From: Pseudomonadaceae bacterium
GTDB taxonomy: Bacteria > Pseudomonadota > Gammaproteobacteria > Pseudomonadales > Pseudomonadaceae
Length of the DNA: 64,000 nucleotides
Assembly: GCA_900766265.1 (NCBI GenBank)
Contig: CAAFUS010000013.1
Location: 496,001 to 560,000 of the forward strand
Reading direction: 5' to 3'
Shown here: one piece after another, positions 1 through 8,164 of the stretch
Numbering within the stretch: the stretch's first letter is position 1
Layout: every line of letters begins with the position of its first letter
The notes under the pieces: generated by a model
Database searches by the model: none
Seen by the model: the letters and a program-made list of their open reading frames with translations, nothing else
Told to the model about the DNA's origin: nothing
Program-made: the position numbers and the translations under genes

Positions 1-1045
1 TGCCGACGAGGTTCTTCAGGCTGTCCATGGCAAAGGCGATGTGCCCGCCGTAGAAGTGTCCACCGTGCAGCACGCGCTCGTTTTCGGCATCGATGATGGG
101 GTTGTCGTTGGCGCTGTTGAGTTCGGTCTCGATGAACTGGCGCAGCAGACCCAGGCTGTCGGCCAGCACGCCGAGCACATGCGGGGCGCAGCGGATCGAA
201 TAACGATCCTGAAGGCGGTGCAGCGGGGCCGCCGGTGCTTCGATGGCCAGGTCGCTGCGCAGCCAGGCGGCGACCTGCGCCTGCCCTGGATGGGGTTTGA
301 CGGCGAACAGACGCTCGTCGAAATGCTCCGGATTGCCTTCGAGGGCGACCACGTTGAGCGCGGTAATGCGCGTCGCCAGCTGCAACAGGTACTCGGCTCG
401 GGCGAATGCCAGACAGGCAAGCCCGGTCATCACCGCCGTGCCGTTCATCAGCGCCAGGGCCTCCTTCGGGCGCAGCACCAGAGGCGTCCAGCCCAGCTCG
501 CGATGCACCTCAGCGGCGTTGCGCCGCACACCCCGATGGAGCATCTCGCGCTCACCACTGAGGGCAGCGGCGACGTAGGACAGCGGCGTGAGATCGCCGC
601 TGGCCCCCACCGAACCCTCTTCGGGAATCAACGGCAGGACGTCGTGCTCGATGAAGGCGTGCAGCCGCTCCAGCAGTTCGATGCGCACCCCGGACATGCC
701 ATGGGTCAGGGAGCGCAGCCGAGCCCCGAGTACGGCGCGGGTGGAAGGCGCATCGAGCAGCCTGCCCAGACCGCAGCCATGGAAGGTGTACAGATGACGG
801 GGCAGGGCTTCGACCTGCTGCAGCGGTACCGGGACCACGCAGGAATCGCCGTAGCCGGTGGTCACGCCATAGATGACGCCTTCGCGGTCGAGCAGGGTGT
901 CCAGGAACGCGGCGCCCCTGGCGATGCCCTCGCGAAAGGCGGGGTCGGCCTGCAGGCGAGTCGGCGCGCGGCGCTCGGCCACCGCCAGGAGATCCTCGAT
1001 ACGCAGGTGATGCGTGCCGAATACGACGGGATCAGGTTCGGTCAT
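1..1045 (-). CDS. Aromatic amino acid ammonia lyase (HAL/TAL-like) of the aryl polyene cluster, 3' end outside window
   Basis: The visible 348 codons start at the ATG at 1045-1043 and read off the left edge, so the C-terminal part is missing. The protein has GVTTGYG near residue 63 and the GSVGASGDLTPLSY block near residue 165, whose Ala-Ser-Gly forms the MIO electrophile of histidine/phenylalanine/tyrosine ammonia lyases. In aryl polyene clusters such an enzyme is thought to deaminate an aromatic amino acid to the aryl acrylate starter; tyrosine is the likely substrate here, which is inference. The region that sets substrate choice reads LYTFHGCGLG and does not settle histidine versus tyrosine. 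The start overlaps the upstream acyltransferase by 14 bases, consistent with one operon. Confidence 0.88.
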   Translation of the reverse strand, partial: MTEPDPVVFGTHHLRIEDLLAVAERRAPTRLQADPAFREGIARGAAFLDTLLDREGVIYGVTTGYGDSCVVPVPLQQVEALPRHLYTFHGCGLGRLLDAPSTRAVLGARLRSLTHGMSGVRIELLERLHAFIEHDVLPLIPEEGSVGASGDLTPLSYVAAALSGEREMLHRGVRRNAAEVHRELGWTPLVLRPKEALALMNGTAVMTGLACLAFARAEYLLQLATRITALNVVALEGNPEHFDERLFAVKPHPGQAQVAAWLRSDLAIEAPAAPLHRLQDRYSIRCAPHVLGVLADSLGLLRQFIETELNSANDNPIIDAENERVLHGGHFYGGHIAFAMDSLKNLVG

Positions 1046-1967
1046 GGTGTTTCCAGAACGGGAAGAAATTGAACCATTGCAGCGGCGCTTCCAGGCAACG
1101 TGCCGCCAGGCGGTCGGCATAGCGCTGCGCCCATTGGCCGACCACGGCGTCGCGGTCGGCGCGGCGCCAGGCGATTCGCTCGGCGAAGGGCTCGAGGTGA
1201 ACCTGGTAGCGGTCGCCCTGCTTCAGGCAGAACAGCAGATTCGCCGGACATTCCAGCAACCCGGCCAGCAACCAGGGCCCTTGGGCGATGGTCGCCGGTT
1301 CGCCGAGAAATCGAACCTCGCTGACCCGCGTGCCATGCAGCGGAACCCGGTCACCGGCGATCGCCAGCCATTCGCCACGCTCCAGACGCTGGGAAAGCTG
1401 CAGCATGACGGCCGGATCCAGCTCGCTCACCTGGATCAGGCGCAGGTGGCTTGCGCCCGATTCGCCGAGCAGACGGTTGAAGCGTTCGGCGTGACGGGTG
1501 TGGACCAGCACGTTCATCGTGACCGCCGAGCCCAGCTCGGCCAGGGCCCGGCAGACTTCGAGATTGCCCAGGTGCGAGCCGACCAGCAACTGGCCGCGGC
1601 CCTGGCGGAATCGCCCGTGGATATCGGCCGGGTCGTCGATGACGACCTGCTCGGCGCGCAGCGTTCCGTTCCAGACGTCGAGCTTGTCGAGCATGGCGTC
1701 GGCGAAGGCCATGAACTGCCGAAACACCGAGGCGGTTGTCGGCGCGAGCGTGGCTTGACCGCTCCAGGCCGCGAGGCGTTGCTGGTACTCGTGCGCACTA
1801 CGCCGCGCGCTCGGCACGCAGAGGTAGTAATAAAGGACGATCAGGTACAGCAGTGGCGCCATCGCGCGACGGCCGAGCAGGCGCACCGCCGTCGCGGTCA
1901 ATTTCATCAGCCGGTAGCTGCCCTGTTCGCGTCGCTCGGCCCAGTGCGCCTGGCCCGGTTCGCGCAT
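1032..1967 (-). CDS. LpxL/HtrB-like lipid acyltransferase of the aryl polyene cluster
   Basis: A 311-residue protein beginning MREPGQAHWAERREQGS, a start typical of the LpxL/HtrB-like acyltransferases found in aryl polyene operons. It is followed by a hydrophobic stretch (about residues 30-50, RAMAPLLYLIVLYYYL). The chosen ATG (1967-1965) shares its A with the stop of the preceding glycosyltransferase (TGATG), whereas an upstream in-frame ATG at 2063 would lie deep inside that gene. The family transfers acyl chains to lipids at the inner membrane; here it probably helps join the polyene carboxylate to its lipid anchor. That role is inferred from the cluster. Confidence 0.85.
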   Translation of the reverse strand: MREPGQAHWAERREQGSYRLMKLTATAVRLLGRRAMAPLLYLIVLYYYLCVPSARRSAHEYQQRLAAWSGQATLAPTTASVFRQFMAFADAMLDKLDVWNGTLRAEQVVIDDPADIHGRFRQGRGQLLVGSHLGNLEVCRALAELGSAVTMNVLVHTRHAERFNRLLGESGASHLRLIQVSELDPAVMLQLSQRLERGEWLAIAGDRVPLHGTRVSEVRFLGEPATIAQGPWLLAGLLECPANLLFCLKQGDRYQVHLEPFAERIAWRRADRDAVVGQWAQRYADRLAARCLEAPLQWFNFFPFWKHHDRT

Positions 1968-2803
1968 CAGCGCCACCGGCGAAGCAGCAGCCCCGGTGCG
2001 CGGACCAGCATGCCGAAGAACAGCCGGGCGTGCATGGCCGAAATGCGTAGGTTGTCCTGCCACAGGCGGAAGTGCGAGACGCCGTCAGCCGGATAGGTAA
2101 CTCGCGCCGGCAGCCAGACCATCGGTTGGTCGCGCCAGTTCAGGCGCACCAGCACTTCGCTGTCGAATTCCATGCGCTTGCCCAGCTGCACCGAATCGGC
2201 CAGGGCCAGGGTCGGAGCCAGCGGGTAGACGCGCAGCCCGCACATCGAATCGCGGATCGAAGTGGAGAGGGTGTTGATCCAGACCCAGACGTGGCTCAGG
2301 TAGCGGCCGTACAGACGCCCCTTCGGCACGCTGCCATCGAACTGCGGATAGCCGCAGACCACGGCGTCAGGCGCCTGGCTTGCGATGTCGAGGAAGTGGC
2401 CGACGACGCTCAGGTCATGCTGCCCGTCAGCATCGACCTGCAGGGCGTGGGAGTAGCCGAGCCGAGCCGCTTCACGCATGCCGCGGATCACCGCGGCGCC
2501 CTTGCCCTGGTTGCGCGCGTGGCGCACCAAGCTGATGCCCGGCAGCCGGGCCAGTTCGTCGATGACGGCGGCCGATTCGGACGACGAGCCGTCGTCGACC
2601 AGGATGCAGTGAAGGTCTTCGGCCTGCAGTTGCCGCACGACCTCGGCCAGTTGCTGCTCATGGTTGTAGACCGGCACCACGGCGCAGGGCTTGAACCAGT
2701 CCTCGGCCAGCGCCGGGATTGGGTCACGCGCGGCCGTGGCGGTGGCCGTCGCGCTCATCTCGAGCATCATGGGCGTAGGCGCCAGTTCGTTCAGGTCGGT
2801 CAT
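1967..2803 (-). CDS. Family 2 glycosyltransferase of the aryl polyene cluster
   Basis: A 278-residue GT-A fold glycosyltransferase. The nucleotide-sugar binding start CAVVPVYNHE is at about residue 40, VDDGSS at about 69 and the DADGQH metal-binding motif at about 124. There is a FxSEVLVRL-type segment near 215 and a basic, hydrophobic C-terminus, but no multi-pass membrane domain. In aryl polyene operons such enzymes are predicted to glycosylate the lipid or polyene head group on the cytoplasmic side. The start codon overlaps the ligase/dehydratase stop by four bases and the gene is followed by a TGATG junction, so translation is coupled on both sides. Confidence 0.87.
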   Translation of the reverse strand: MTDLNELAPTPMMLEMSATATATAARDPIPALAEDWFKPCAVVPVYNHEQQLAEVVRQLQAEDLHCILVDDGSSSESAAVIDELARLPGISLVRHARNQGKGAAVIRGMREAARLGYSHALQVDADGQHDLSVVGHFLDIASQAPDAVVCGYPQFDGSVPKGRLYGRYLSHVWVWINTLSTSIRDSMCGLRVYPLAPTLALADSVQLGKRMEFDSEVLVRLNWRDQPMVWLPARVTYPADGVSHFRLWQDNLRISAMHARLFFGMLVRAPGLLLRRWR

Positions 2804-4476
2804 TGGTATTCCCCCAGTAGAATGCGTCCGGACGAGCAGGGTGCGTCGCCGTTGCGGTAGGCAAAATGCAGCTTGTTGCGCTCGCGATCGAAGCGCAGGG
2901 TGAGGTGCAGCCGATCCCCAGGCCGTGCGAGTTGCTGAAACTTCAGCACCTCCATTCCACGGAACAGCGGCGGCAGGTCCATCAGTTGGCGTGCCAGGCT
3001 CAGGGCCCAGTCTATTTGTACGACGCCCGGCAGCACCGGGGTCTTGGGAAAGTGCCCGGTAAAGTGGGCCAGATCCACCGGCACCCCGAGTTCGAGGAGC
3101 CAGTGGTCATCGGTCTGGTGTCGCGACAGCGGCTCGGGCAGGCGCACGCGCGGCGCGGCGAGGCAGCGTTCGATCTCCCCTTGCGGCAGCTTGCCCTGGG
3201 CGTTGCAGGGCAGCTCCAGGGTCAGGCGCCAGCGCCGCGGCAGCGCGAGGGGCTCGCAGTGGCCGGCCAGGTGCGCACGCAATGTCTGGGTGACGGCGCG
3301 TCGACCCTTGTTGCGCAGGGCATGCAGGCCGGCAGCGCTGAGCGCGACGAGCGCGCCAAGGGAGTCGCGATTCTCGCGGACCACCCCCAGTCGGGCCTCC
3401 TTGACCCAGGGGTGTTCGGCCAGTGCCGCCTCGAGCATGGGCAGCGACACCCGTTTCTCTTCCAGCTTGACGATACGGTCTACCCGGCCAAGCAGTTCGA
3501 AGCGGCCGTCATCCCTCATCAGCGCGGCGTCGCTGGTCTGTTCGCACAGACCCGGTGGCAGGTACGGCGAGCGGACCTGCAGCGCGCCGTCCTCACGTTG
3601 GCTCAGGCGCACGTCGGCAAAGGGCGTCCACATGGTTTCGCCGGCGCGCCAGGCAATGCCGCCGGTTTCGGAGCTGCCGTAGATCTCCGTGGGCCACTGG
3701 CCGAGGCGGGCGTGCAGCTGCTCGGCGGCCTGCTCCGGCAGCGCGCCGCCGGAGGAAAAGACCTTGCGAACCTGACGCAGGGCGTTCCAGTCGAGGTTGT
3801 CGCCCATGCGCTTGAGCAGCGCCGGGCTGGTTATCCAGCAGAACGGCGTGTGCGTGCGGCTGGCCAGCTGCAGGTCTTCGGCGAAGGGCAGGGCGCGACG
3901 CAGGAACGGACGGCCCGCGCAGAGCGGCCAGAGCACCCTGAACAGCAGGCCGTAGATGTGCTGCGCCGCGACGCTGGCCACGATGCAGGCGTCGCCGAGC
4001 TCGGCGCCCCACAGCCGTTCCAGCGCCTCGACCTCGTTGGCCAGTTGGCGCAGCTGCTTTTCGATCAGTTTCGGCTCGCCGCTCGACCCCGAAGTGCACA
4101 GCACCAGGCGGCAGCTATCCAGGTCGAGCGCTGCGGGCTCCAGGGCTTCTCCGTAGAACTGGTCGTAGCGGTTGTCTTCGGGCTGATCGCTCAGCCACAG
4201 CTCGACCTTGCCTGCCAGGCGCGCACGGCTGGCCGGTTGCAGGTCGGCCGGCAGCCAGACGGACACGCCCGCGCGCCAGGCGGCGAGCAGCACCACCGCC
4301 ATCTGGCCGGCATCTTCCAGATGCACCCCGATATCGCCGATGCCGCGCTCGCGCAGCCCGCCAGCCAGGCGCAGTGCCTGGGTCTGCAGTTCGGCCAGCG
4401 AAAGGAGGGGAGCCTGGGCAACGTCCCGGATAGGGCCAGGTTGGCACAGCAGGCGGGCCAGCGGGATCCAGCTCAT
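2800..4476 (-). CDS. AMP-ligase fused to a hotdog dehydratase domain (aryl polyene synthesis)
   Basis: A 558-residue two-domain protein. Residues about 1-425 form an acyl/aryl-AMP ligase with the phosphate loop LCTSGSSGEPK (about 140), the YGSSETGG motif (about 270) and the GRVDRIVKLEEKRVS hinge (about 345). Residues about 430-558 resemble a FabA/FabZ-type hotdog, with HFTGHFPKTPVLPGV carrying the usual dehydratase histidine region. The ligase would activate the aryl acid and load an acyl carrier protein; the hotdog would dehydrate 3-hydroxyacyl intermediates. In the E. coli system these activities are on separate proteins. The start at 4476 has a strong AGGAGG-type ribosome site and overlaps the upstream stop as ATGA; a longer frame to 4638 lies inside that gene. 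Confidence 0.9.
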   Translation of the reverse strand: MSWIPLARLLCQPGPIRDVAQAPLLSLAELQTQALRLAGGLRERGIGDIGVHLEDAGQMAVVLLAAWRAGVSVWLPADLQPASRARLAGKVELWLSDQPEDNRYDQFYGEALEPAALDLDSCRLVLCTSGSSGEPKLIEKQLRQLANEVEALERLWGAELGDACIVASVAAQHIYGLLFRVLWPLCAGRPFLRRALPFAEDLQLASRTHTPFCWITSPALLKRMGDNLDWNALRQVRKVFSSGGALPEQAAEQLHARLGQWPTEIYGSSETGGIAWRAGETMWTPFADVRLSQREDGALQVRSPYLPPGLCEQTSDAALMRDDGRFELLGRVDRIVKLEEKRVSLPMLEAALAEHPWVKEARLGVVRENRDSLGALVALSAAGLHALRNKGRRAVTQTLRAHLAGHCEPLALPRRWRLTLELPCNAQGKLPQGEIERCLAAPRVRLPEPLSRHQTDDHWLLELGVPVDLAHFTGHFPKTPVLPGVVQIDWALSLARQLMDLPPLFRGMEVLKFQQLARPGDRLHLTLRFDRERNKLHFAYRNGDAPCSSGRILLGEYQ

Positions 4477-5051
4477 GCAAGCCTCCTGACGCGCTGCCTG
4501 ACCAGCCACTCGACAGCGAACAGCGTGCCCATCAGCAGGTAGGCGATCAGCCCGGTGTAGAGCGTCCACCAGGCCAGCGGCGCCCAGAGCGTCAGGACGG
4601 TGGCGATGCCGCCGTTGACGATGAAGAAACCGACCCAAACCCAGGTCACCTTCCGCGTGTAGCGGACCGCGCGTGGCGGCAGATCCGGCTCGCTCAGGCG
4701 CGCCAGGCGCTCCACGATGGGCAGGCCGCTGGCCAGGCTGCTGGCGAAGACCGCGAGCAGGGCGAGGTTGATCAGCACCGGGTACCAGCGCAGCAGCGTT
4801 TGGTCATCGGCGAGGCCGATCAGTGCGCAGAACCCCAGCGCGACGACAGCCGAGCCGCGCAGCATCGCGCTCCGGGGCCCGCCGAGCAGGCGCAGCAGCC
4901 AGAGCGCGCCGAGCAGCACCGCGATCAGGCGCGGCGACAGGTACTCCATGCCGAAGTACACGGCGAACGGGTAGCACAGGCCGGCCAGGAGCAGGGCGAG
5001 GCTGACCAGCCGGGGCATACCGGCGCTGCGGTGAGAGGTTGATGCGTCCAT
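4473..5051 (-). CDS. COG4648-type inner membrane protein of the aryl polyene cluster
   Basis: A 192-residue integral membrane protein with about five to six hydrophobic helices, including LVSLALLLAGLCYPFAVYFG (about residue 15), a stretch near 60-80, LINLALLAVFASSLASG (about 95) and two more between about 140 and 185. It ends with a basic tail (VRQRVRRLA). Membrane proteins of this type sit at the same place, between the acyl carrier proteins and the ligase, in aryl polyene operons. No biochemical role is established; anchoring the synthesis complex or flipping an intermediate is speculation. Its stop overlaps the ligase start. Confidence 0.82.
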   Translation of the reverse strand: MDASTSHRSAGMPRLVSLALLLAGLCYPFAVYFGMEYLSPRLIAVLLGALWLLRLLGGPRSAMLRGSAVVALGFCALIGLADDQTLLRWYPVLINLALLAVFASSLASGLPIVERLARLSEPDLPPRAVRYTRKVTWVWVGFFIVNGGIATVLTLWAPLAWWTLYTGLIAYLLMGTLFAVEWLVRQRVRRLA

Positions 5052-5104
5052 GGGACTGCAAGCCTGCTGCGAGGTGTGGGTAAGTGGGTGTCGGTCGATG
5101 CGGC

Positions 5105-5362
5105 TCAGGCCGCCTCGGGGTTCAGCATGCGATGGACGGCCTCGACTACGTCGCCGACCGTGCGCACGCTCTTGAACGCATCGGCGGCGATCTTCTTGCC
5201 GGTCTTGCGCTTGATGTGATCGATCAGGTCGACCGCATCGATGCTGTCGATCTCCAGGTCCGTATACAGGTTGGCTTCGAGGCTGATGCGTTCGGGCTCC
5301 AACTCGAAGAGCTCTACCAGGGCTTCTTGCAGGGTCAGGAAGATATCGTTGCGGCTATTCAC
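5105..5362 (-). CDS. Acyl carrier protein 2 of the aryl polyene cluster
   Basis: A small acidic carrier protein with the phosphopantetheine site EIDSIDAVDL in its middle; the serine receives the prosthetic arm. I placed the start at a GTG (5362-5360, giving VNSRNDIFLTLQEAL) because AAGGAG lies just upstream with good spacing. An in-frame ATG at 5389 is inside the preceding carrier gene and would add nine residues. It is the second of two consecutive carriers, as in other aryl polyene operons, where one is thought to carry the starter and the other the growing chain. That division of labour is inferred. Confidence 0.88.
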   Translation of the reverse strand: MNSRNDIFLTLQEALVELFELEPERISLEANLYTDLEIDSIDAVDLIDHIKRKTGKKIAADAFKSVRTVGDVVEAVHRMLNPEAA

Positions 5363-5375
5363 GGTGGGCCTCTCC

Positions 5376-5639
5376 TTAGGCAGTGGCACGGTTGGCTTCG
5401 ATGAAGGACGCCAGGCTGTTCACGCTGGCGAAGTGCGAGCGGGTGTCCTTGGCGTCGGCGTCGATCTTGATGCCGAAGCGTTTCTGGATCGCCAGACCCA
5501 GCTCCAAGGCGTCTACCGAGTCGAGCCCCAGCCCGTCGCCGAACAACGGCTGGTCGCTGGCGATGTCGTGCGGGGCGATGTCTTCCAGGCCCAGGGCGTC
5601 GATGATCAGGTGCTTGATTTCAAGCGTGAGTTGGCTCAT
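5376..5639 (-). CDS. Acyl carrier protein 1 of the aryl polyene cluster
   Basis: An 87-residue acyl carrier protein with the 4'-phosphopantetheine attachment motif LGLDSVDALEL at about residues 37-47. It starts inside the last 20 bases of the acyltransferase gene and its stop lies just before the second carrier's ribosome site. It is sequence-divergent from the second carrier (they share little beyond the DS(V/I)DA core), so the pair is not a recent duplication. It would hold thioester intermediates for the cluster's ligase, ketosynthase partners and dehydratase. Confidence 0.88.
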   Translation of the reverse strand: MSQLTLEIKHLIIDALGLEDIAPHDIASDQPLFGDGLGLDSVDALELGLAIQKRFGIKIDADAKDTRSHFASVNSLASFIEANRATA

Positions 5640-6429
5640 CGAATGCGAGCTCCTTTATGTAGTGTCGATGCAGATGATCGTTGAGTTGCCGGGAGGCAAT
5701 GGGCGCCGCTCCCCGTGCGGCGAAGGCCTGCGGATCAATGTCGTCGCCGACCCGCAGGTGAAAATGGAAGCGTCGTGATGGAATGCGGTACCAGGGTTCG
5801 GCCTTGGTCAGCGTCGTCGGGCTCACGCGGATCACCACCGGGGTCACGCAGCGGGCGCCCCGCAGCGCGATGGCTGCCGCGCCGCGATGGAAGGTCGGCA
5901 GCTGGCCCGGAACGGTGCGCGTCCCTTCGGGGAAGATGATCAGGGTCTGTCCCTGGCGCAGGGCGGTGGCCGCTTCGTCGAGCATCTCGGCGCTGCCGTC
6001 GTTGCTGATGTATTGCGCGGCGCGGATCGGGCCTCGGGTGCAGGGGTTGTCCCACAGACTCTGCTTGACCACGCAATTGGCGTCGCGAATGAGCGCGATA
6101 AGCACCACCACGTCGATCAGCGAGGGGTGGTTGGCGATGATCAGCTGGCCGGGGCGACCCAGCCGCTCGGCGCCTTCGACCTCATAGGTGAACACACCGC
6201 TGCGGTACATGAAGCGCACGAACAGCCAGAACAGCCGGCTGACCGTGGCACGGGCGCGACGGCAATGATCCTCGGCGGTGCCCGGCAGCAGTGAGAGCAG
6301 GGGGAAGACCAGCAGGCGCAGGCACAGGCCGCCGAGGCCGAACAGTGCGAACGACAGAGCGGTGGCGATCAGCCTCCAGCACCAATTGGCGGAGGGTCGG
6401 GCGTTCAGTGAGTCCGTTGCCAGTTCCAT
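5620..6429 (-). CDS. PlsC-like 1-acyl-glycerol-3-phosphate acyltransferase homologue (aryl polyene cluster)
   Basis: A 269-residue membrane-associated acyltransferase. After an N-terminal hydrophobic helix (about residues 20-45) it carries the catalytic NHPSLID motif (NHxxxxD, about 105) and the FPEGTRT motif (about 185) of the PlsC/lysophosphatidate acyltransferase fold. The start at 6429 (MELATDSLN) overlaps the ketosynthase-like gene by 25 bases; the longer frame to 6777 is internal to that gene. It probably attaches the polyene acyl chain to a glycerolipid-like acceptor at the inner membrane. The acceptor is not determined by sequence. Confidence 0.85.
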   Translation of the reverse strand: MELATDSLNARPSANWCWRLIATALSFALFGLGGLCLRLLVFPLLSLLPGTAEDHCRRARATVSRLFWLFVRFMYRSGVFTYEVEGAERLGRPGQLIIANHPSLIDVVVLIALIRDANCVVKQSLWDNPCTRGPIRAAQYISNDGSAEMLDEAATALRQGQTLIIFPEGTRTVPGQLPTFHRGAAAIALRGARCVTPVVIRVSPTTLTKAEPWYRIPSRRFHFHLRVGDDIDPQAFAARGAAPIASRQLNDHLHRHYIKELAFDEPTHA

Positions 6430-7124
6430 ACGCGCTTCTTCCAGTGATGCAGGCCATGGGTTCGCTCGCCCGATAGCAGGCGGATCAGTTGCAGGGCATG
6501 GGGCAGGGGCGGCAGCGGGCGGTTCTCGGCCGCCTGGCTCAGGCTCAGCTGCCAGTCGGTGCCGGGGGTCAGCAGCAGGGCCAGGGCATAGGGAAAGCGG
6601 ACGTCCTCGGTCCAGGGGGCATACAGCGCCGGGGGCAGATCCTCGGCGATCACCACCAATGCCGCGTCGGCGCCTTCGGCCAGGAGCATGGCGGCTTCCA
6701 TGACGGCATGTTCGAGGCCGTCGCCCTCGGCTGCTAGAGCGGTCATCTCGCTGCGGTCGCCGCGCAGGATCGACCACAGGCCGATGATCGCGTTGTGTAC
6801 CGAGAGGCTGAACTGGGTCGGCGACAGGGGTTCGCGCTGCGCCAGATCGGCGAGCAGGGCGAAGGTGCGTGGCGTCTCCCCATGCCGCGACGCATAGACC
6901 AGCGGCATCGCTGGGCGACCCTCGGCGAGCGGCATCGCGACACTGAAGACCATGCGCGCCAGGCGGCTCATGCGGCGCCGCTGCATGGCCGGGAGAAAGG
7001 CGACGTCAGGCTGGGCCTCGCTGGCGTCCGGCTCCCAGGGCGCAGCGGCCCAGCGCATCCAGTCAGCCGGACTTTCCAGTCCGGGCGCCCAGGCCTGCCA
7101 TTGCTCGAGGTTGAATGAAATCAC
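6405..7124 (-). CDS. Beta-ketoacyl synthase-like chain length factor, first gene of the aryl polyene operon
   Basis: A 239-residue protein starting at a GTG (giving VISFNLEQWQAWAPG, the usual N-terminus of this family); an ATG 30 bases upstream at 7154 is an alternative without a ribosome site. It matches the small ketoacyl-synthase-like proteins that open aryl polyene operons: the PAMQRRRMSRLARM segment near residue 55, the SVHNAIIGLWSI segment near 115, and no full thiolase Cys-His-His set. Such proteins are thought to pair with a catalytic ketosynthase and set chain length. The operon runs leftward from here; the catalytic ketosynthase, reductase, exporter and lipid carrier genes would lie beyond the left edge. 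Confidence 0.82.
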   Translation of the reverse strand: MISFNLEQWQAWAPGLESPADWMRWAAAPWEPDASEAQPDVAFLPAMQRRRMSRLARMVFSVAMPLAEGRPAMPLVYASRHGETPRTFALLADLAQREPLSPTQFSLSVHNAIIGLWSILRGDRSEMTALAAEGDGLEHAVMEAAMLLAEGADAALVVIAEDLPPALYAPWTEDVRFPYALALLLTPGTDWQLSLSQAAENRPLPPLPHALQLIRLLSGERTHGLHHWKKRVWNWQRTH

Positions 7125-7192
7125 GCGACATCTCACAGGCTCGGTGGGAGCCATCTGAAATCACGGCGCGCTGACGTCCCTGTAACATCAAA

Positions 7193-7261
7193 TTATCGCC
7201 GCCGGGAAAGGTCGGCATTATCCAGTCGGTATTCGGGCCAGGCAAACGATGGCGGCGATAA
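7193..7261. promoter_or_regulatory. Long-spaced inverted repeat upstream of the aryl polyene operon
   Basis: The region 7125-7379 lies between the first aryl polyene gene and the 3' end of trxC and must hold the operon promoter. It contains TTATCGCCGCC (7193-7203) and its exact complement GGCGGCGATAA (7251-7261), 47 bases apart, plus TTATCC at about 7218 and GGATAA at about 7265. Two separated half-sites of this kind could bind a dimeric or looping regulator. No clear -35/-10 pair was recognised. Function is inferred. Confidence 0.4.
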
Positions 7262-7379
7262 CCGGATAAGAGGTCACTGTCAATGATGTCATCTGGCCTG
7301 TTTTCCCGCAGTCAAGGCCAAGTTTCGCTAAGTGGTTCTCAAATCGGGAAATTCTCTGTGCGGCGGGCCCCCACCTTTA

Positions 7380-7814
7380 TCAGATGCCCTGCTGACGCAG
7401 CCAGGCGAGCAGCTGCGGTAGCGGCAGCGCTCCGCTTTGGCGCGCCTTCTCGCGGCCATTGCTGAACAGGATCAGGCTTGGAATCGAGCGGATGCCGAGC
7501 TGGCCGGCCAGTGCAGGGTTGGCTTCGCTGTCGAGCTTGGCCAGGCGGCAGCGCCCGACCAGCTGAGCGGCGGCCTGCTCGAAGATCGGGGCGAAGCTTC
7601 GACAAGGGCCGCACCAGCTTGCCCAGACGTCCACCAGCAGCGGCAGGTCGCCCTTGATCTGGCCGGCGAAGCTCGACTGTTCCAGGGTGAAAGGTGTGCT
7701 GCTGAGGACCGGTTGTTTGCAACGCCCGCAGCGTGGCGCCTGGTCCAGGCGTGCAGCCGGGATGCGGTTGAGCCCCGCGCATTGGGCGCAGGGGACGACG
7801 AGCTGATCGGTCAT
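7380..7814 (-). CDS. trxC: Thioredoxin 2 with N-terminal zinc ribbon
   Basis: A 144-residue thioredoxin. The N-terminal zinc finger has CAQC (about residue 9) and CGRC (about 29), which distinguishes thioredoxin 2 from thioredoxin 1. The redox active site is WASWCGPCR at about residues 63-71, and the cis-proline segment IRSIPSLILF follows at about 107. It reduces protein disulfides in the cytoplasm and in well-studied bacteria is induced by oxidative stress. It is transcribed alone on the minus strand, with its 3' end facing the aryl polyene promoter. Confidence 0.95.
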   Translation of the reverse strand: MTDQLVVPCAQCAGLNRIPAARLDQAPRCGRCKQPVLSSTPFTLEQSSFAGQIKGDLPLLVDVWASWCGPCRSFAPIFEQAAAQLVGRCRLAKLDSEANPALAGQLGIRSIPSLILFSNGREKARQSGALPLPQLLAWLRQQGI

Positions 7815-7996
7815 GGCGGACTCCGGTGGTGGCTGAGGAGGGATGTGGAGATGGCAGGCGCCGATCTCAAGGCCGAGCAGCGGTTCTATCAGCGATCTCG
7901 ATAGTCACCATGATCAGCCTTTGTTTCTGCCCCGACGGGCGCGCGAGGATTATCGAGTCACCGGGCCTTTCGCCCACTTCGACAGAGGAACTCGCC

Positions 7997-8164
7997 ATGA
8001 ACCATTTTGCCGCCATCGCCAGCTTCGTCACCGCTTCCGGGTTCACCAGCATGGCCAGCGCCGAGCATCACCCGAAGGCCTACGTCGGCACCGCCCAGAC
8101 GCCTGCCACCGTCACGGCGCAGCTGGACGGCCGCACCGCCGACGATTCGCGCAAAGCCCAATGA
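7997..8164 (+). CDS. Small putative exported peptide, function unknown
   Basis: A 55-residue ORF (MNHFAAIASFVTASGF...) preceded by GAGGAA six to eleven bases upstream. The first about 22 residues are moderately hydrophobic and end in ASA, resembling a weak signal peptide; the rest is polar and contains a short Thr/Ala-rich stretch. Its stop overlaps the start of the next small ORF (ATGA), so the two are probably co-translated. It is not a member of any family I recognise. It is divergent from trxC and may share the intergenic promoter region. Confidence 0.45.
   Translation: MNHFAAIASFVTASGFTSMASAEHHPKAYVGTAQTPATVTAQLDGRTADDSRKAQ

Noticed and set aside
41..1072. Long plus-strand open frame of 343 codons opposite the ammonia lyase
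   Set aside because: The minus strand encodes the clear MIO-type lyase with a coupled start; the plus frame is an antisense shadow caused by high GC and codon bias.
2866..4542. 558-codon plus-strand open frame opposite the AMP-ligase
   Set aside because: Low-complexity Gln/Arg/Ala composition with no motif; the opposite strand is a recognisable ligase-dehydratase.
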